From the NCBI GenBank assembly GCA_910583765.1, contig CAJTYS010000041.1, positions 1-34,187 of the forward strand: a stretch of 34,187 bases of DNA. The letters run 5' to 3'. The notes beneath the pieces were generated by a model. The model was given only the letters and a program-made list of their open reading frames with translations, had not been told where the DNA came from and did no database searches. The stretch's first letter is position 1. The number at the start of each line of letters is the position of its first letter. A program made the translations under genes and the position numbers. Source of the stretch: an uncultured Eubacteriales bacterium. Its GTDB lineage: Bacteria; Bacillota; Clostridia; Peptostreptococcales; Anaerovoracaceae. Positions 14,845 through 22,326 of this stretch are shown here, one piece after another.

Positions 14845-14899
14845 TATACCCGTCATTGTGGGTATAAAGTTCTTGACTATACCCGATATAATGGGTATA
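14845..14899. promoter_or_regulatory. Two tandem palindromic operators, TATACCC-N8-GGGTATA
   Basis: The first palindrome is at 14845-14866 and the second at 14878-14899. The half sites are identical in both, each has an 8-base spacer, and the centres are 33 bp apart (about three helical turns). This spacing places two dimers on one face of the DNA. The second lies between the -35 and -10 boxes of the plus-strand promoter and overlaps both by a few bases, so a bound protein would block RNA polymerase. The divergent XRE gene is the likely source of the binding protein. Confidence 0.75.
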
Positions 14900-14901
14900 A
14901 T
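14873..14901 (+). promoter_or_regulatory. Promoter of the PLP enzyme-dapF-murE operon
   Basis: TTGACT (14873-14878), a 17-base spacer and TATAAT (14896-14901). The leader to the first ATG is about 155 nt with no ORF that has a ribosome site; no known riboswitch pattern was recognised in it. Confidence 0.75.
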
Positions 14902-15062
14902 TGGGGTGTCGAATTTTGTCTGGTGGATTGACAATGAAAGAATTCGGCGGACCCTGAAAGCCATCCAAAGCCGTAGCTCCTTACTTGTTTACTGCGGTGA
15001 TGGATGGCTGACCATGGGACTCACAGAGGATCATCAAAAGGGAGACATAGAGGAGGAACAAC

Positions 15063-16253
15063 ATGATCAACGAATGTTATTATGACCAATATGATAAAAA
15101 AGAAACGCTGCGGTTTGATTCCAAAGTCGTACATGGGGCACAGGGCTGCGACCCCATCACCGGAGCTGTCAGCTTTCCGATCTTTCAGACTGCCACCTTT
15201 CGCCATAGGGCTTTTGGCATTTCCACTGGATACGACTATTCCAGGCTGCAAAATCCTACTCGCCAGGAATTGGAACGAACCATGGCGATCCTGGAAGGCG
15301 GCCTGAGCGCATTTGCCTTCACGAGCGGGCAGGCGGCTAACATGGCGTTGTTTGGGATGCTGAAACGAGGCGATCATGTGATCCTTTCCGATGACATTTA
15401 CGGTGGAACTTTCCGCATTGGACAGGAAATCTTCACAGAGCGAGTGGGCTGCGATTTTGAATATGTGGATGTGTCCTATATCCAGCGGCTGGAGGCTGCC
15501 ATTCGGCCTGAGACCCGGATGATCTTCATTGAAACGCCTACCAATCCAATGATGAAAATAGCTGATATCCAGGCGATTTCCAAAATCGCTAAATCACATG
15601 GGATTTTGCTGGCAGTGGACAACACGTTCTTGACTCCATATTTCCAAAAGCCTTTGGAATTGGGAGCGGACATTGTGATGCACAGCGGGACCAAGTATTT
15701 GTGCGGACATAACGATGTTGTCGCAGGGATCGCAGTCGTCACCACCCAGGAACTAGCGGATCATTTCACCATGCAGATTAAATCCAGAGGAAACGGCCTC
15801 GCACCCATGGATTCCTGGCTCATACTGCGGGGACTAAAAACCTTGTGCCTGCGGATGGAACGGCAAAGCGACAATGCCGGAAAAGTGGCCCAGTGGCTGC
15901 GCCAGCACCCAAAAGTGAAAAAAGTGTATTACGCAGGGTTTGAAGATCACAAGGATTACGCAGTTTCCCGCAGGCAAGCAAGCGGGTTCGGCGGCATGAT
16001 TTCCGTGGAACTAGACAGCAAAGAGACAGCTATGAGCCTGCTGGGAAACGTGAAGATGATCCTGTTCGCTGAAAGTCTGGGCGGGACAGAAACGCTGATC
16101 ACCTATCCGCTGACGCAAACTCACGAATCCATTCCTGCGGACATCCGTGAAAAGCTGGGCATCAATGAGCGCTTTGTCCGCCTTTCCATTGGCATTGAAC
16201 ATGTGGAAGACATCATAAACGATCTGGCTCAAGCCATGGAGCAGGCGCAATGA
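15063..16253 (+). CDS. Cystathionine gamma-synthase/lyase family PLP enzyme
   Basis: This 396-residue fold-type I enzyme belongs to the Cys/Met metabolism PLP family, whose members make or cleave cystathionine, homocysteine or methionine thioethers. It has YSRLQNPTRQELE, TSGQAANMALF, the substrate loop IYGGTFR, VDNTFLTPY, the PLP lysine K211 in HSGTKYLCGHND, and SLGGTETLITYP near the end. Synthase and lyase cannot be told apart by eye. An AGAGGAGG site precedes the ATG. It is first in a six-gene operon and overlaps dapF by 4 bases (ATGA). In this setting it may supply sulfur amino acids or act on a DAP-like thioether; that is conjecture. Confidence 0.88.
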   Translation: MINECYYDQYDKKETLRFDSKVVHGAQGCDPITGAVSFPIFQTATFRHRAFGISTGYDYSRLQNPTRQELERTMAILEGGLSAFAFTSGQAANMALFGMLKRGDHVILSDDIYGGTFRIGQEIFTERVGCDFEYVDVSYIQRLEAAIRPETRMIFIETPTNPMMKIADIQAISKIAKSHGILLAVDNTFLTPYFQKPLELGADIVMHSGTKYLCGHNDVVAGIAVVTTQELADHFTMQIKSRGNGLAPMDSWLILRGLKTLCLRMERQSDNAGKVAQWLRQHPKVKKVYYAGFEDHKDYAVSRRQASGFGGMISVELDSKETAMSLLGNVKMILFAESLGGTETLITYPLTQTHESIPADIREKLGINERFVRLSIGIEHVEDIINDLAQAMEQAQ

Positions 16254-17092
16254 AGATCAAGTTCACGAAAATGCAGGCCTATGGCAATGACTACGTATAT
16301 ATGGATGCTATTCATCAGAGCCTCCCAGAGCTCAATCAACTGGCAAAGGCAGTGTCGGACCGTCATTTTGGCATTGGATCAGATGGCATGGTGCTTATTT
16401 GCCCTTCCCATGCGTACGACTTTCGGATGCGGATCTTCAATCCAGACGGGAGCGAAGCGGAGATGTGCGGAAACGCCCTGCGGAGCACAGCTAAATTCGT
16501 ATATCACCATGGTCTCACAACAAAGCGGGATCTGATCATAGAAACGGCTGGCGGCCATCAGAGCGTCCAACTAGAGGTAAAAGACGGCAGTGTGGTGAAC
16601 ATCAAAGCCAATATTGGAAGGCCGGAGCTGCGGGCCAGGAAGATCCCAGTGAACACAGAGCTGGAAATCTATCACGAGCAAGAGCTGCGGATCCCAGGAA
16701 GGACATACTTAGCGTCTTCCCTTTCCTGGGGAAACCCCCATACCGTGCTGCTGGTAAAAGATGTGGACACCTTAGATCTGGAGAAAGACGGGCCGCTGGT
16801 GGAGCATCACGAAAACTTCCCAGAACGCACCAATGTCACTTTCGTCCAGCCAGTGGACCAGACACATGCGCGCATCAGGGAATGGGAACGAGGGACAGGG
16901 GAAACCATGGGCTGCGGCACAGGCTGCTGCTCAGCGGTGGTGGTGCTCAACCGCATGGGGCTATGCGGCAAAAGCGTAGACGTAGAGCAGCCGGGAGGCG
17001 TGCTGCGCGTGGACTGGGATGAAGCTGGCATGGTACACATGACAGGCCCGTCCCATGTTGTATATGAAGGAGAATATCATTATGAAGCTTAG
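16250..17092 (+). CDS. dapF: Diaminopimelate epimerase
   Basis: DapF converts LL-diaminopimelate to meso-DAP, the last shared step to lysine and to the DAP of the cell wall. The 280-residue protein has both catalytic cysteines: C73 in EMCGNALRST and C222 in GCGTGCC, together with an N-terminal QAYGNDYVYMD. Family members often have GNDF at that point. Its start overlaps the upstream stop (ATGA), and its end overlaps murE by 11 bases. The adjacency to murE fits a pathway leading directly to DAP-containing peptidoglycan precursors. Confidence 0.93.
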   Translation: MKIKFTKMQAYGNDYVYMDAIHQSLPELNQLAKAVSDRHFGIGSDGMVLICPSHAYDFRMRIFNPDGSEAEMCGNALRSTAKFVYHHGLTTKRDLIIETAGGHQSVQLEVKDGSVVNIKANIGRPELRARKIPVNTELEIYHEQELRIPGRTYLASSLSWGNPHTVLLVKDVDTLDLEKDGPLVEHHENFPERTNVTFVQPVDQTHARIREWERGTGETMGCGTGCCSAVVVLNRMGLCGKSVDVEQPGGVLRVDWDEAGMVHMTGPSHVVYEGEYHYEA

Positions 17093-18560
17093 TACCTTAC
17101 TTTCGGAAATTTCCTGCACTCTGATATCCGGGGACCAGGAAACAGAAATCACATCACTGGTCTATGATTCCAGAAAAGCGCGGCCAGGCTCCCTGTTCGT
17201 CTGTGTCAAAGGCTTTCAAGTGGATGGGCACGCTTATATCCCCAAGGCTTTGAAGGCAGGAGCGGCAGCCATCCTGGTAGAAGACGTCCCAGAGGCTCCA
17301 GTGGACGCGGCAGTGATAAAAGTGGAAAACGCTCGGAAAGCGCTGGCCTATCTTTCTGCCACTTGGTTCGATCATCCGGCCAGGAAAATGACCATGATCG
17401 GCCTGACGGGGACAAAAGGCAAGACAACTACCGCTCACATGATCAAAAAAATATTGGAAGCATCCGGCAGCAAAGTAGGGATGATCGGCACCATTGGTGC
17501 GTTCATTGGCACTGAAAAAGTCCCTGTCAAAAATACCACCCCGGAGTCTTATGAACTCCATTCTCTTTTTGACCAGATGCATGGATCAGGCTGCCAGTAC
17601 GTGGTCATGGAGGTTTCCTCTCAAGCCCTGAAATTAGACCGCACGGCGGGCATCACCTTTGATTACGGCGCATTCCTCAACCTTTCGCCGGATCACATCG
17701 GTCCTGACGAACATGCGGACTTTGAGGAATATAAAGCCTGTAAAACCTTGATGTTTTCCCAGGTAAAGAAAACAATTGTCAACCTGGACGGAGCGTACTG
17801 GGAAGAAGTGACCGCACCAGCCAGGAAAGTTGTCACCGTGTCCCGCGGTCAAAACGCGGACTACATGGGCAGAAACGCGGAAAACAAGTGGGAACCCAGC
17901 TTTTTAGGCGTGAGTTTTGACCTTTCCGGCAAGGTGGAAGGAAAAATCGAGATGAATATGCCGGGAGAATTCAATGTGGAAAACGCATTGGTGGCCATTG
18001 CTGTCACCAGCGAGGCGGGCATTCCTTATGCGGCCATCTGTGAAGGTCTTAAATCCGTGTCTGTAAAGGGCAGGACCCAGCTCCTGACAGACGCGGCACA
18101 TATTTCCACCTTTATCATTGACTATGCGCACAATGCCATCAGTGCGGAAAATCTGCTGAAAATGCTCAAAAGCTATGAACCGGATCGGCTGCTGTGTCTC
18201 TTTGGCGGCGGCGGGAACCGAGCGGTCCAGCGGCGTTATGACATGGGGAGGATCTCTGGGAAGTATGCGGACTTGACGGTGATCACCATGGACAATCCAA
18301 GGGATGAAGACATGGATGAGATCAACAAGACCATCATTCAAGGACTGGAGGCGCATCATGGCGCGTACATAGTGATCTCGGATCGCAAAGAAGCCATCCA
18401 CTACTTGCTGGAGACCTGCGGTCCCGGAGACATCGCAGTGATGATTGGAAAAGGGCATGAGGAATATCAGGAGATCCATGGTGTGAAGCATCCGTTTTCT
18501 GAAGCAGCCATCGTGTCCGAGTACGCTGCGACCATCAAGAGGAGGGAACAGAAAAAATGA
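17082..18560 (+). CDS. murE: UDP-MurNAc-tripeptide synthetase (meso-DAP adding)
   Basis: MurE adds the third residue of the peptidoglycan stem peptide in the cytoplasm at the cost of ATP. The 492-residue protein has the P-loop GLTGTKGKTTT near 107-117, the UDP-MurNAc-binding NTTPESYELH, EVSSQAL, the glycine-rich GGGGNR, DNPR near 404, and IGKGHEEYQEI. The DNPR motif marks meso-DAP-specific enzymes, agreeing with dapF just upstream. The ATG at 17082 follows AAGGAGA; an in-frame ATG nine codons earlier would move into that site. It overlaps dapF by 11 bases and the next gene by 4 (ATGA). Confidence 0.93.
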   Translation: MKLSTLLSEISCTLISGDQETEITSLVYDSRKARPGSLFVCVKGFQVDGHAYIPKALKAGAAAILVEDVPEAPVDAAVIKVENARKALAYLSATWFDHPARKMTMIGLTGTKGKTTTAHMIKKILEASGSKVGMIGTIGAFIGTEKVPVKNTTPESYELHSLFDQMHGSGCQYVVMEVSSQALKLDRTAGITFDYGAFLNLSPDHIGPDEHADFEEYKACKTLMFSQVKKTIVNLDGAYWEEVTAPARKVVTVSRGQNADYMGRNAENKWEPSFLGVSFDLSGKVEGKIEMNMPGEFNVENALVAIAVTSEAGIPYAAICEGLKSVSVKGRTQLLTDAAHISTFIIDYAHNAISAENLLKMLKSYEPDRLLCLFGGGGNRAVQRRYDMGRISGKYADLTVITMDNPRDEDMDEINKTIIQGLEAHHGAYIVISDRKEAIHYLLETCGPGDIAVMIGKGHEEYQEIHGVKHPFSEAAIVSEYAATIKRREQKK

Positions 18561-19507
18561 AGAGAAAGACCGTGATCATGGCCCTGGCGCTTTGTTTGAC
18601 CATGGGATTGGGAACAACTGCTCATGCGGCAGAAAATGATGGAAAAGCTGGCGGGACCTGGAGCGGGGAACAATCAGCCGGAGCAGCGGCCAAGCAAAGC
18701 GTGACACAGGACGAGCCAGAAGAACCGGACAAGCCTGTGACCGGCTGGAAGACGGAAAACGGACAGCGTTATTATGTGCTGCCGGACGGCTCCTATGAGA
18801 CAGGTTACAAAAAGATCGGCAAAGACTACTATTACCTGGACCCGGCCAGCGGAGCCATGACAAAAGGCACCGCGGTCATCGGCGGCAGGCCTTATTACTT
18901 CAAAAATGATGGAAAAGCTGCGGGAAAAGGCTGGATCAAGCTGAGCGGCGGCACGAAAAAATATTCCCTTGGGAAAGGCAAATTGAAGACTGGCTGGACC
19001 AGCATCAAAGGCTATGGATACTATTTTTACCCGAAAACCGGCGATATGGCGAAAAAGACCAGGACCAAAGGAATCAAGATCAGCGCCAGCGGCAGGTTGA
19101 ACAAAGCCTATGGAAGAGCCATCAAAACGCTGGACAAACGAGGGTGGAACCTGAAGGCGGCTTTCCGATATTCCGCAAAGCTGCGGTACTACAGGCCCAT
19201 GCCGAGAACAGCCAAGCCAGGCAGCGCCTGGTTCGCGAATTATGGGTTCACAAAGGGAAAAGGCAACTGTTACGTAATGGCTGCCACGTTTTACTATATG
19301 GCCAAACTCATGGGATATGATGTCCACCAGATGTCTGGCTACGTGGGGCCCAACCCTCATTCCTGGTGCGTCATCAAGCACAAGAAAAAGACTTATGTTT
19401 ACGATCCAAACTTCACCAACGAGACAGGAAGAAACGGGTTCAAGATCAAATACGGGCAGCGGAAGACCTGGAGATACGCAAGAAGCAAAAGTTTTCGGAT
19501 GAATTGA
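18557..19507 (+). CDS. Secreted transglutaminase-like protein with cell-wall-binding repeats
   Basis: The 316-residue protein has a signal peptide (basic start, hydrophobic core, cleavage near AHAAE at about 24-25). An acidic linker follows, then about four Gly/Tyr-rich repeats from 55 to 165 (NGQRYYVLPDGSYETGY and KDYYYLDPASGAMTKG type). These resemble glucan- and choline-binding cell-wall repeats. The C-terminal domain has a transglutaminase/protease-like triad: C238 (GNCYVMAA), H268 (NPHSWCVI) and D283 (YVYDPNF). It is probably anchored non-covalently to the wall and acts on peptides or crosslinks there. The start overlaps murE (ATGA), so it is made with wall precursors. Substrate and activity are unknown. 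Confidence 0.8.
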   Translation: MKRKTVIMALALCLTMGLGTTAHAAENDGKAGGTWSGEQSAGAAAKQSVTQDEPEEPDKPVTGWKTENGQRYYVLPDGSYETGYKKIGKDYYYLDPASGAMTKGTAVIGGRPYYFKNDGKAAGKGWIKLSGGTKKYSLGKGKLKTGWTSIKGYGYYFYPKTGDMAKKTRTKGIKISASGRLNKAYGRAIKTLDKRGWNLKAAFRYSAKLRYYRPMPRTAKPGSAWFANYGFTKGKGNCYVMAATFYYMAKLMGYDVHQMSGYVGPNPHSWCVIKHKKKTYVYDPNFTNETGRNGFKIKYGQRKTWRYARSKSFRMN

Positions 19508-19526
19508 CAAAGTAGGAGAAAAAAGC

Positions 19527-19949
19527 ATGAAACAATGGAAATGGGCAGCGGCAGCAGTGCTGATCATCGCCTTATGCGCAGGGGCCTTGGCAGGCTGTTC
19601 CAATCAGCGTGAAGCAGAAAAAGTCGAGACTCAGGGGCAGGTCAAGGAAGTGGTCGAGGAAGAAACCACCACAAAGGGCATGGATCAGCAGAAAAAGGCA
19701 GAAGCAGAGAAGAAAGCCGCGGAAGAAGCAAAGGCAAAGGCTGAAGCCAAGGCCAGGGAAGCGGAGAAAAAAGCCGCGGAGATGGAAAAGAAAAAAGCTG
19801 CCGCCGCAGCGAAACGAAAAGCGCAGCAGGCGCAGGCAACGCAGCAAAAGGCGACGACGAAACAGACTACCAGCAGAAAGAGCGGCGGAGGCTCAAAGCC
19901 GAAAAACGCAGACGGGTGCATTGGAAATGATGACAAACTCCTCTACTAA
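19527..19949 (+). CDS. Lipoprotein with TolA-like Lys/Ala/Glu-rich coiled coil
   Basis: The 140-residue protein has a type II signal peptide with lipobox LAGC (C24), so it should be lipid-anchored outside the membrane. Residues about 55-105 are a run of A, E, K and R in heptad-like order, as in TolA or KID repeats, forming one long charged helix. A Ser/Gly/Thr-rich tail ends in DGCIGNDDKLLY. It probably spans part of the wall space as a spacer; no enzyme motif is visible. It starts 19 bases after the previous gene with an AGGAG site, and its last 23 bases overlap the acyltransferase gene. Simple-repeat composition makes homology unreliable. Confidence 0.75.
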   Translation: MKQWKWAAAAVLIIALCAGALAGCSNQREAEKVETQGQVKEVVEEETTTKGMDQQKKAEAEKKAAEEAKAKAEAKAREAEKKAAEMEKKKAAAAAKRKAQQAQATQQKATTKQTTSRKSGGGSKPKNADGCIGNDDKLLY

Positions 19950-20973
19950 AACGATTTACGGATTTTCATATTTGAGAGTTGCAGCGTGCCTGGCCATTGT
20001 CACGCTGCATACGGTCTATGCTGCCAACGTGTATTTTGGAGACACGCTGTCAGCTAGGCAGAACGCGCTTTCCAGGATGGTGGAAAACTGCATGATGTGG
20101 GCAGTGCCCTCGTTTTTGATGATCACAGGGGCGCTTCTTTTAGATACGGAAAAAGAGATCACCTTTAAAAAGCTGTTTGGCAAATATATCTGGCGCATGG
20201 TGACCGCGCTGTTTGTTTTTACCATGATCTTCCGAGCATTCGATATGATCATGGATGAAGAGGCGATGGGCTGGCGCGCTGTTCTGCAGGGGGTTCAAGA
20301 ATTTTTCACAGATAGCAGCTGGGGACATCTTTGGTATCTTTATCTGCTGATCGGTCTGTATTTGCTGCTGCCTTTTTATAAACGGATCGCAGCGCACAGC
20401 ACGGGCAGAGAACTGCGATATTTGCTGATCATTTATGTCGTGTTTTTATCACTGCTGCCGCTCATAGAGGCGTGGGGCATCAATTGTGGGTTTTATATAT
20501 GCGGTGCCCTGATCTATCCGTTTTATTTGTTTTGCGGATATATGATTCACCAGAGCATCCTCAGGGTCCGCACAGCCGCTGCCTGGCGTTTGACCGCAGT
20601 GAGTACGGTGCTCATCGCGGTTCTTACAAAAGTCCGGTGGGACACAGGGATGGAGCTGATGGAAGCGTTCTGGAGCTATTCTTCCATTTTGGTGATCTTG
20701 CAGACCGTGGGCATTTTCGCTTTGCTGGAGAACTGGAAAACAGAGGGAAAGCCGCGTCTGAATTGGATCATAGAAAAGCTGGACAACTGCTCATTTGGCG
20801 TGTATTTGATTCATATGATCTTTGTCAGGCTCGTATTGCGGTACGGAGGATTCGACCCTTATGAACATGGGGGCTTTCTAGGATTCATGGCTTTGATCAT
20901 AGGGATCTTCATGGTGTCTTTTGCCATCATCTGGGGGTTGAAGAAGATCCCAGGGGTGAAACGGGTCTTGTAA
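19927..20973 (+). CDS. Acyltransferase family 3 integral membrane protein
   Basis: The 348-residue protein has about ten membrane helices and the family 3 (OafA/WecH-like) start: YLRVAACLAIVTLHT, in which the Arg and the His of helix 1 are the conserved pair. Such enzymes O-acetylate or succinylate surface sugars and peptidoglycan. The ATG at 19927 (or the adjacent ATG at 19930) begins in the end of the lipoprotein gene, suggesting coupled translation with no strong ribosome site. The frame is open upstream to 19609 only because the alternate frame of the Lys-rich coding region lacks stops. It is last in the operon, with a terminator 33 bases on. Acceptor and acyl group are unknown. Confidence 0.82.
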   Translation: MMTNSSTKTIYGFSYLRVAACLAIVTLHTVYAANVYFGDTLSARQNALSRMVENCMMWAVPSFLMITGALLLDTEKEITFKKLFGKYIWRMVTALFVFTMIFRAFDMIMDEEAMGWRAVLQGVQEFFTDSSWGHLWYLYLLIGLYLLLPFYKRIAAHSTGRELRYLLIIYVVFLSLLPLIEAWGINCGFYICGALIYPFYLFCGYMIHQSILRVRTAAAWRLTAVSTVLIAVLTKVRWDTGMELMEAFWSYSSILVILQTVGIFALLENWKTEGKPRLNWIIEKLDNCSFGVYLIHMIFVRLVLRYGGFDPYEHGGFLGFMALIIGIFMVSFAIIWGLKKIPGVKRVL

Positions 20974-21005
20974 TAAAGCGAAAAAATTCAGATCAAATAA
21001 AAACA

Positions 21006-21043
21006 TGGCAGCAGTCTGACTTTAAAAAGGCTGCTGCTATTTT
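21006..21043 (+). terminator. Terminator of the cell-wall operon
   Basis: A 9-bp stem (21006-21014 with 21031-21039, one wobble) with a 16-nt loop is followed by TTTT. It closes the operon that starts at 14901. The following 200 bases to 21248 hold nothing I can support. Confidence 0.65.
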
Positions 21044-21248
21044 CACAACAAAAATCTTAACTGTCAGCTGTGTGAAGGACTGGGCCATCACACAAAAATC
21101 CAAGGTGTCATCGGGAGTCCAGGATATGCCATGTCCAAGCGCGATAGATAACATGGCTATCCCTGCCTACAGCATGTCAGGCAAAATGCCCGCACGCAAA
21201 AAACGGATGATCAATCATCAAGAAAATCGCTGTACATAAAAGTCCAGC

Positions 21249-21593
21249 TTATGGTTCAGTCTTCATCAATTCGATCAAAGAATGGAACAGAGCCGCGGAT
21301 TCCCGCCTTTTTTCCTCTGGAAGCTGAGAAAAGGCCTCGAGAGATTGTAAGAGCAAGAACGCGCACTCCAGCTCTGGTTCCGAGTAGGGGCAAGCCAGCA
21401 AAGTTAGCGGGTCTACCTGGAGACGGGTGGCGATTTGTTCCACCGTGTCCATTCTTGGGTTTGCGTTTCCCTTCAATAGCCCTTGCATAGAAGAACGTGA
21501 GATACCCAGTTCTTCCGAAAAATCAGTAATAGATTGTTTACGGCCTGCACGAATCGCATTCATCATCTTTGATAAATTCTTTTGTAATGTCAC
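21249..21593 (-). CDS. XRE-family transcriptional regulator
   Basis: From GTG 21593 the protein is 114 residues. A helix-turn-helix covers about 5-65 (AIRAGRKQSITDFSEELG, then ISRSSMQGLLKGNANPRMDT and VEQIATRLQVDPLTLL). A C-terminal helical segment (LECAFLLLQSLEAFSQLPEEKR) follows and may dimerise. The GTG has a GGGAG site 9 bases upstream; a longer ORF reaching 21686 starts without a ribosome site and adds 31 residues of unlike composition. It is monocistronic as far as can be seen, with no obvious target operator beside it. Confidence 0.75.
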   Translation of the reverse strand: MTLQKNLSKMMNAIRAGRKQSITDFSEELGISRSSMQGLLKGNANPRMDTVEQIATRLQVDPLTLLACPYSEPELECAFLLLQSLEAFSQLPEEKRRESAALFHSLIELMKTEP

Positions 21594-21719
21594 AACACAC
21601 CACTCCCTTCTACACCATACGGAAAACTGAATGAAACATAGTTCATTGCAATAACCTACTATGCAGGGATAAGAGCCATGTATCAATACCTAAAAGATAG
21701 AACGGAAACAGGCTCGTAA

Positions 21720-21803
21720 GAAAGGGCCGTGGAACAAAAGTGCGTAAAGAGACATCAATATGCGTCAAAAAGCTGATAACAGCAAGGGTTCACCGGCCCT
21801 TTC
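21720..21803. repeat. Inverted repeat with long loop between two minus-strand genes
   Basis: A 10-bp perfect inverted repeat (GAAAGGGCCG 21720-21729 with CGGCCCTTTC 21794-21803) with partial pairing continuing inwards, enclosing about 64 bases. It lies between the XRE gene and the Cas2/SinR-like gene. It could be a weak terminator or a structured element. Confidence 0.4.
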
Positions 21804-21813
21804 CAACGCGAAT

Positions 21814-22086
21814 TTATCGATAGATGTTTTTTTCTACAAAAGCCCATTGATCATCAGTGAGCCAGCCCTGGTAATCGCGGGTGCTTTCTGCGATAAAGAG
21901 GCGATCCGCATTGTCTAAAATGGGCTGGATTTTGGCTATGATCTGGCTGGAAGGAAGACCGGAACGGATCAAATAAGCGGACTTCCAAAAAGAACACCAA
22001 GAAGTGGCAACCTGCTTGATCGCTTGTTCCACCTCTTTTCGAGGTGTGTTAGGATTGTTCAAATCATAAACAACTAAATAAACCAT
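21814..22086 (-). CDS. Cas2/SinR-like small ferredoxin-fold protein (orphan)
   Basis: The 90-residue protein starts MVYLVVYDLNN, a beta strand ending in an Asp as in Cas2/VapD-fold proteins. It continues to a helix (EVEQAIKQVATSW), a strand (SAYLIRSG), a helix, and a strand (DRLFIAESTRDYQGW). This fits small SinR-like proteins annotated in many bacteria, which share the Cas2 ferredoxin fold but are not part of CRISPR loci. There is no CRISPR array or cas gene in the window. The ATG follows a strong AGGAGG site. Function unknown; an RNase activity has not been shown from the sequence. Confidence 0.5.
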   Translation of the reverse strand: MVYLVVYDLNNPNTPRKEVEQAIKQVATSWCSFWKSAYLIRSGLPSSQIIAKIQPILDNADRLFIAESTRDYQGWLTDDQWAFVEKNIYR

Positions 22087-22249
22087 AAAGCCTCCTGAAT
22101 AACGTGTATTACTTAGTATATGTGTTATATCGAAAAAATTCGGAAAAAATTAACGCCCTGGCAGAAAGTTTCAGAAACACAACATATATGAAGATTTCCA
22201 TTGCTGGCAGATGTAGCTGAGATCACTTTTTTGTCACATATAAGAAAAA

Positions 22250-22279
22250 GCTGCCGCATCAAGAAAGATCTAAGGCAGC
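22250..22279 (-). terminator. Probable terminator of the ROK regulator gene
   Basis: On the minus strand a 6-bp stem (GCTGCC 22274-22279 with GGCAGC 22250-22255) with an 18-nt loop is followed by TTTTTC. It lies about 50 bases after the stop codon. Confidence 0.5.
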
Positions 22280-22326
22280 AGCTCATGGTTTTTGTTGTGT
22301 CATCTGCTGATCAAACGATCTGACCG

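Noticed and set aside
14858..15085. A 75-codon ORF between the operators and the PLP enzyme gene
   Set aside because: Its start lies inside the operator/promoter region, and no ribosome site or family pattern is visible; it is treated as untranslated leader.
19609..19926. N-terminal Lys/Arg-rich extension of the acyltransferase
   Set aside because: It is the alternate frame of the lipoprotein's Lys/Ala/Glu-rich coding repeat; the acyltransferase homology begins at 19927.
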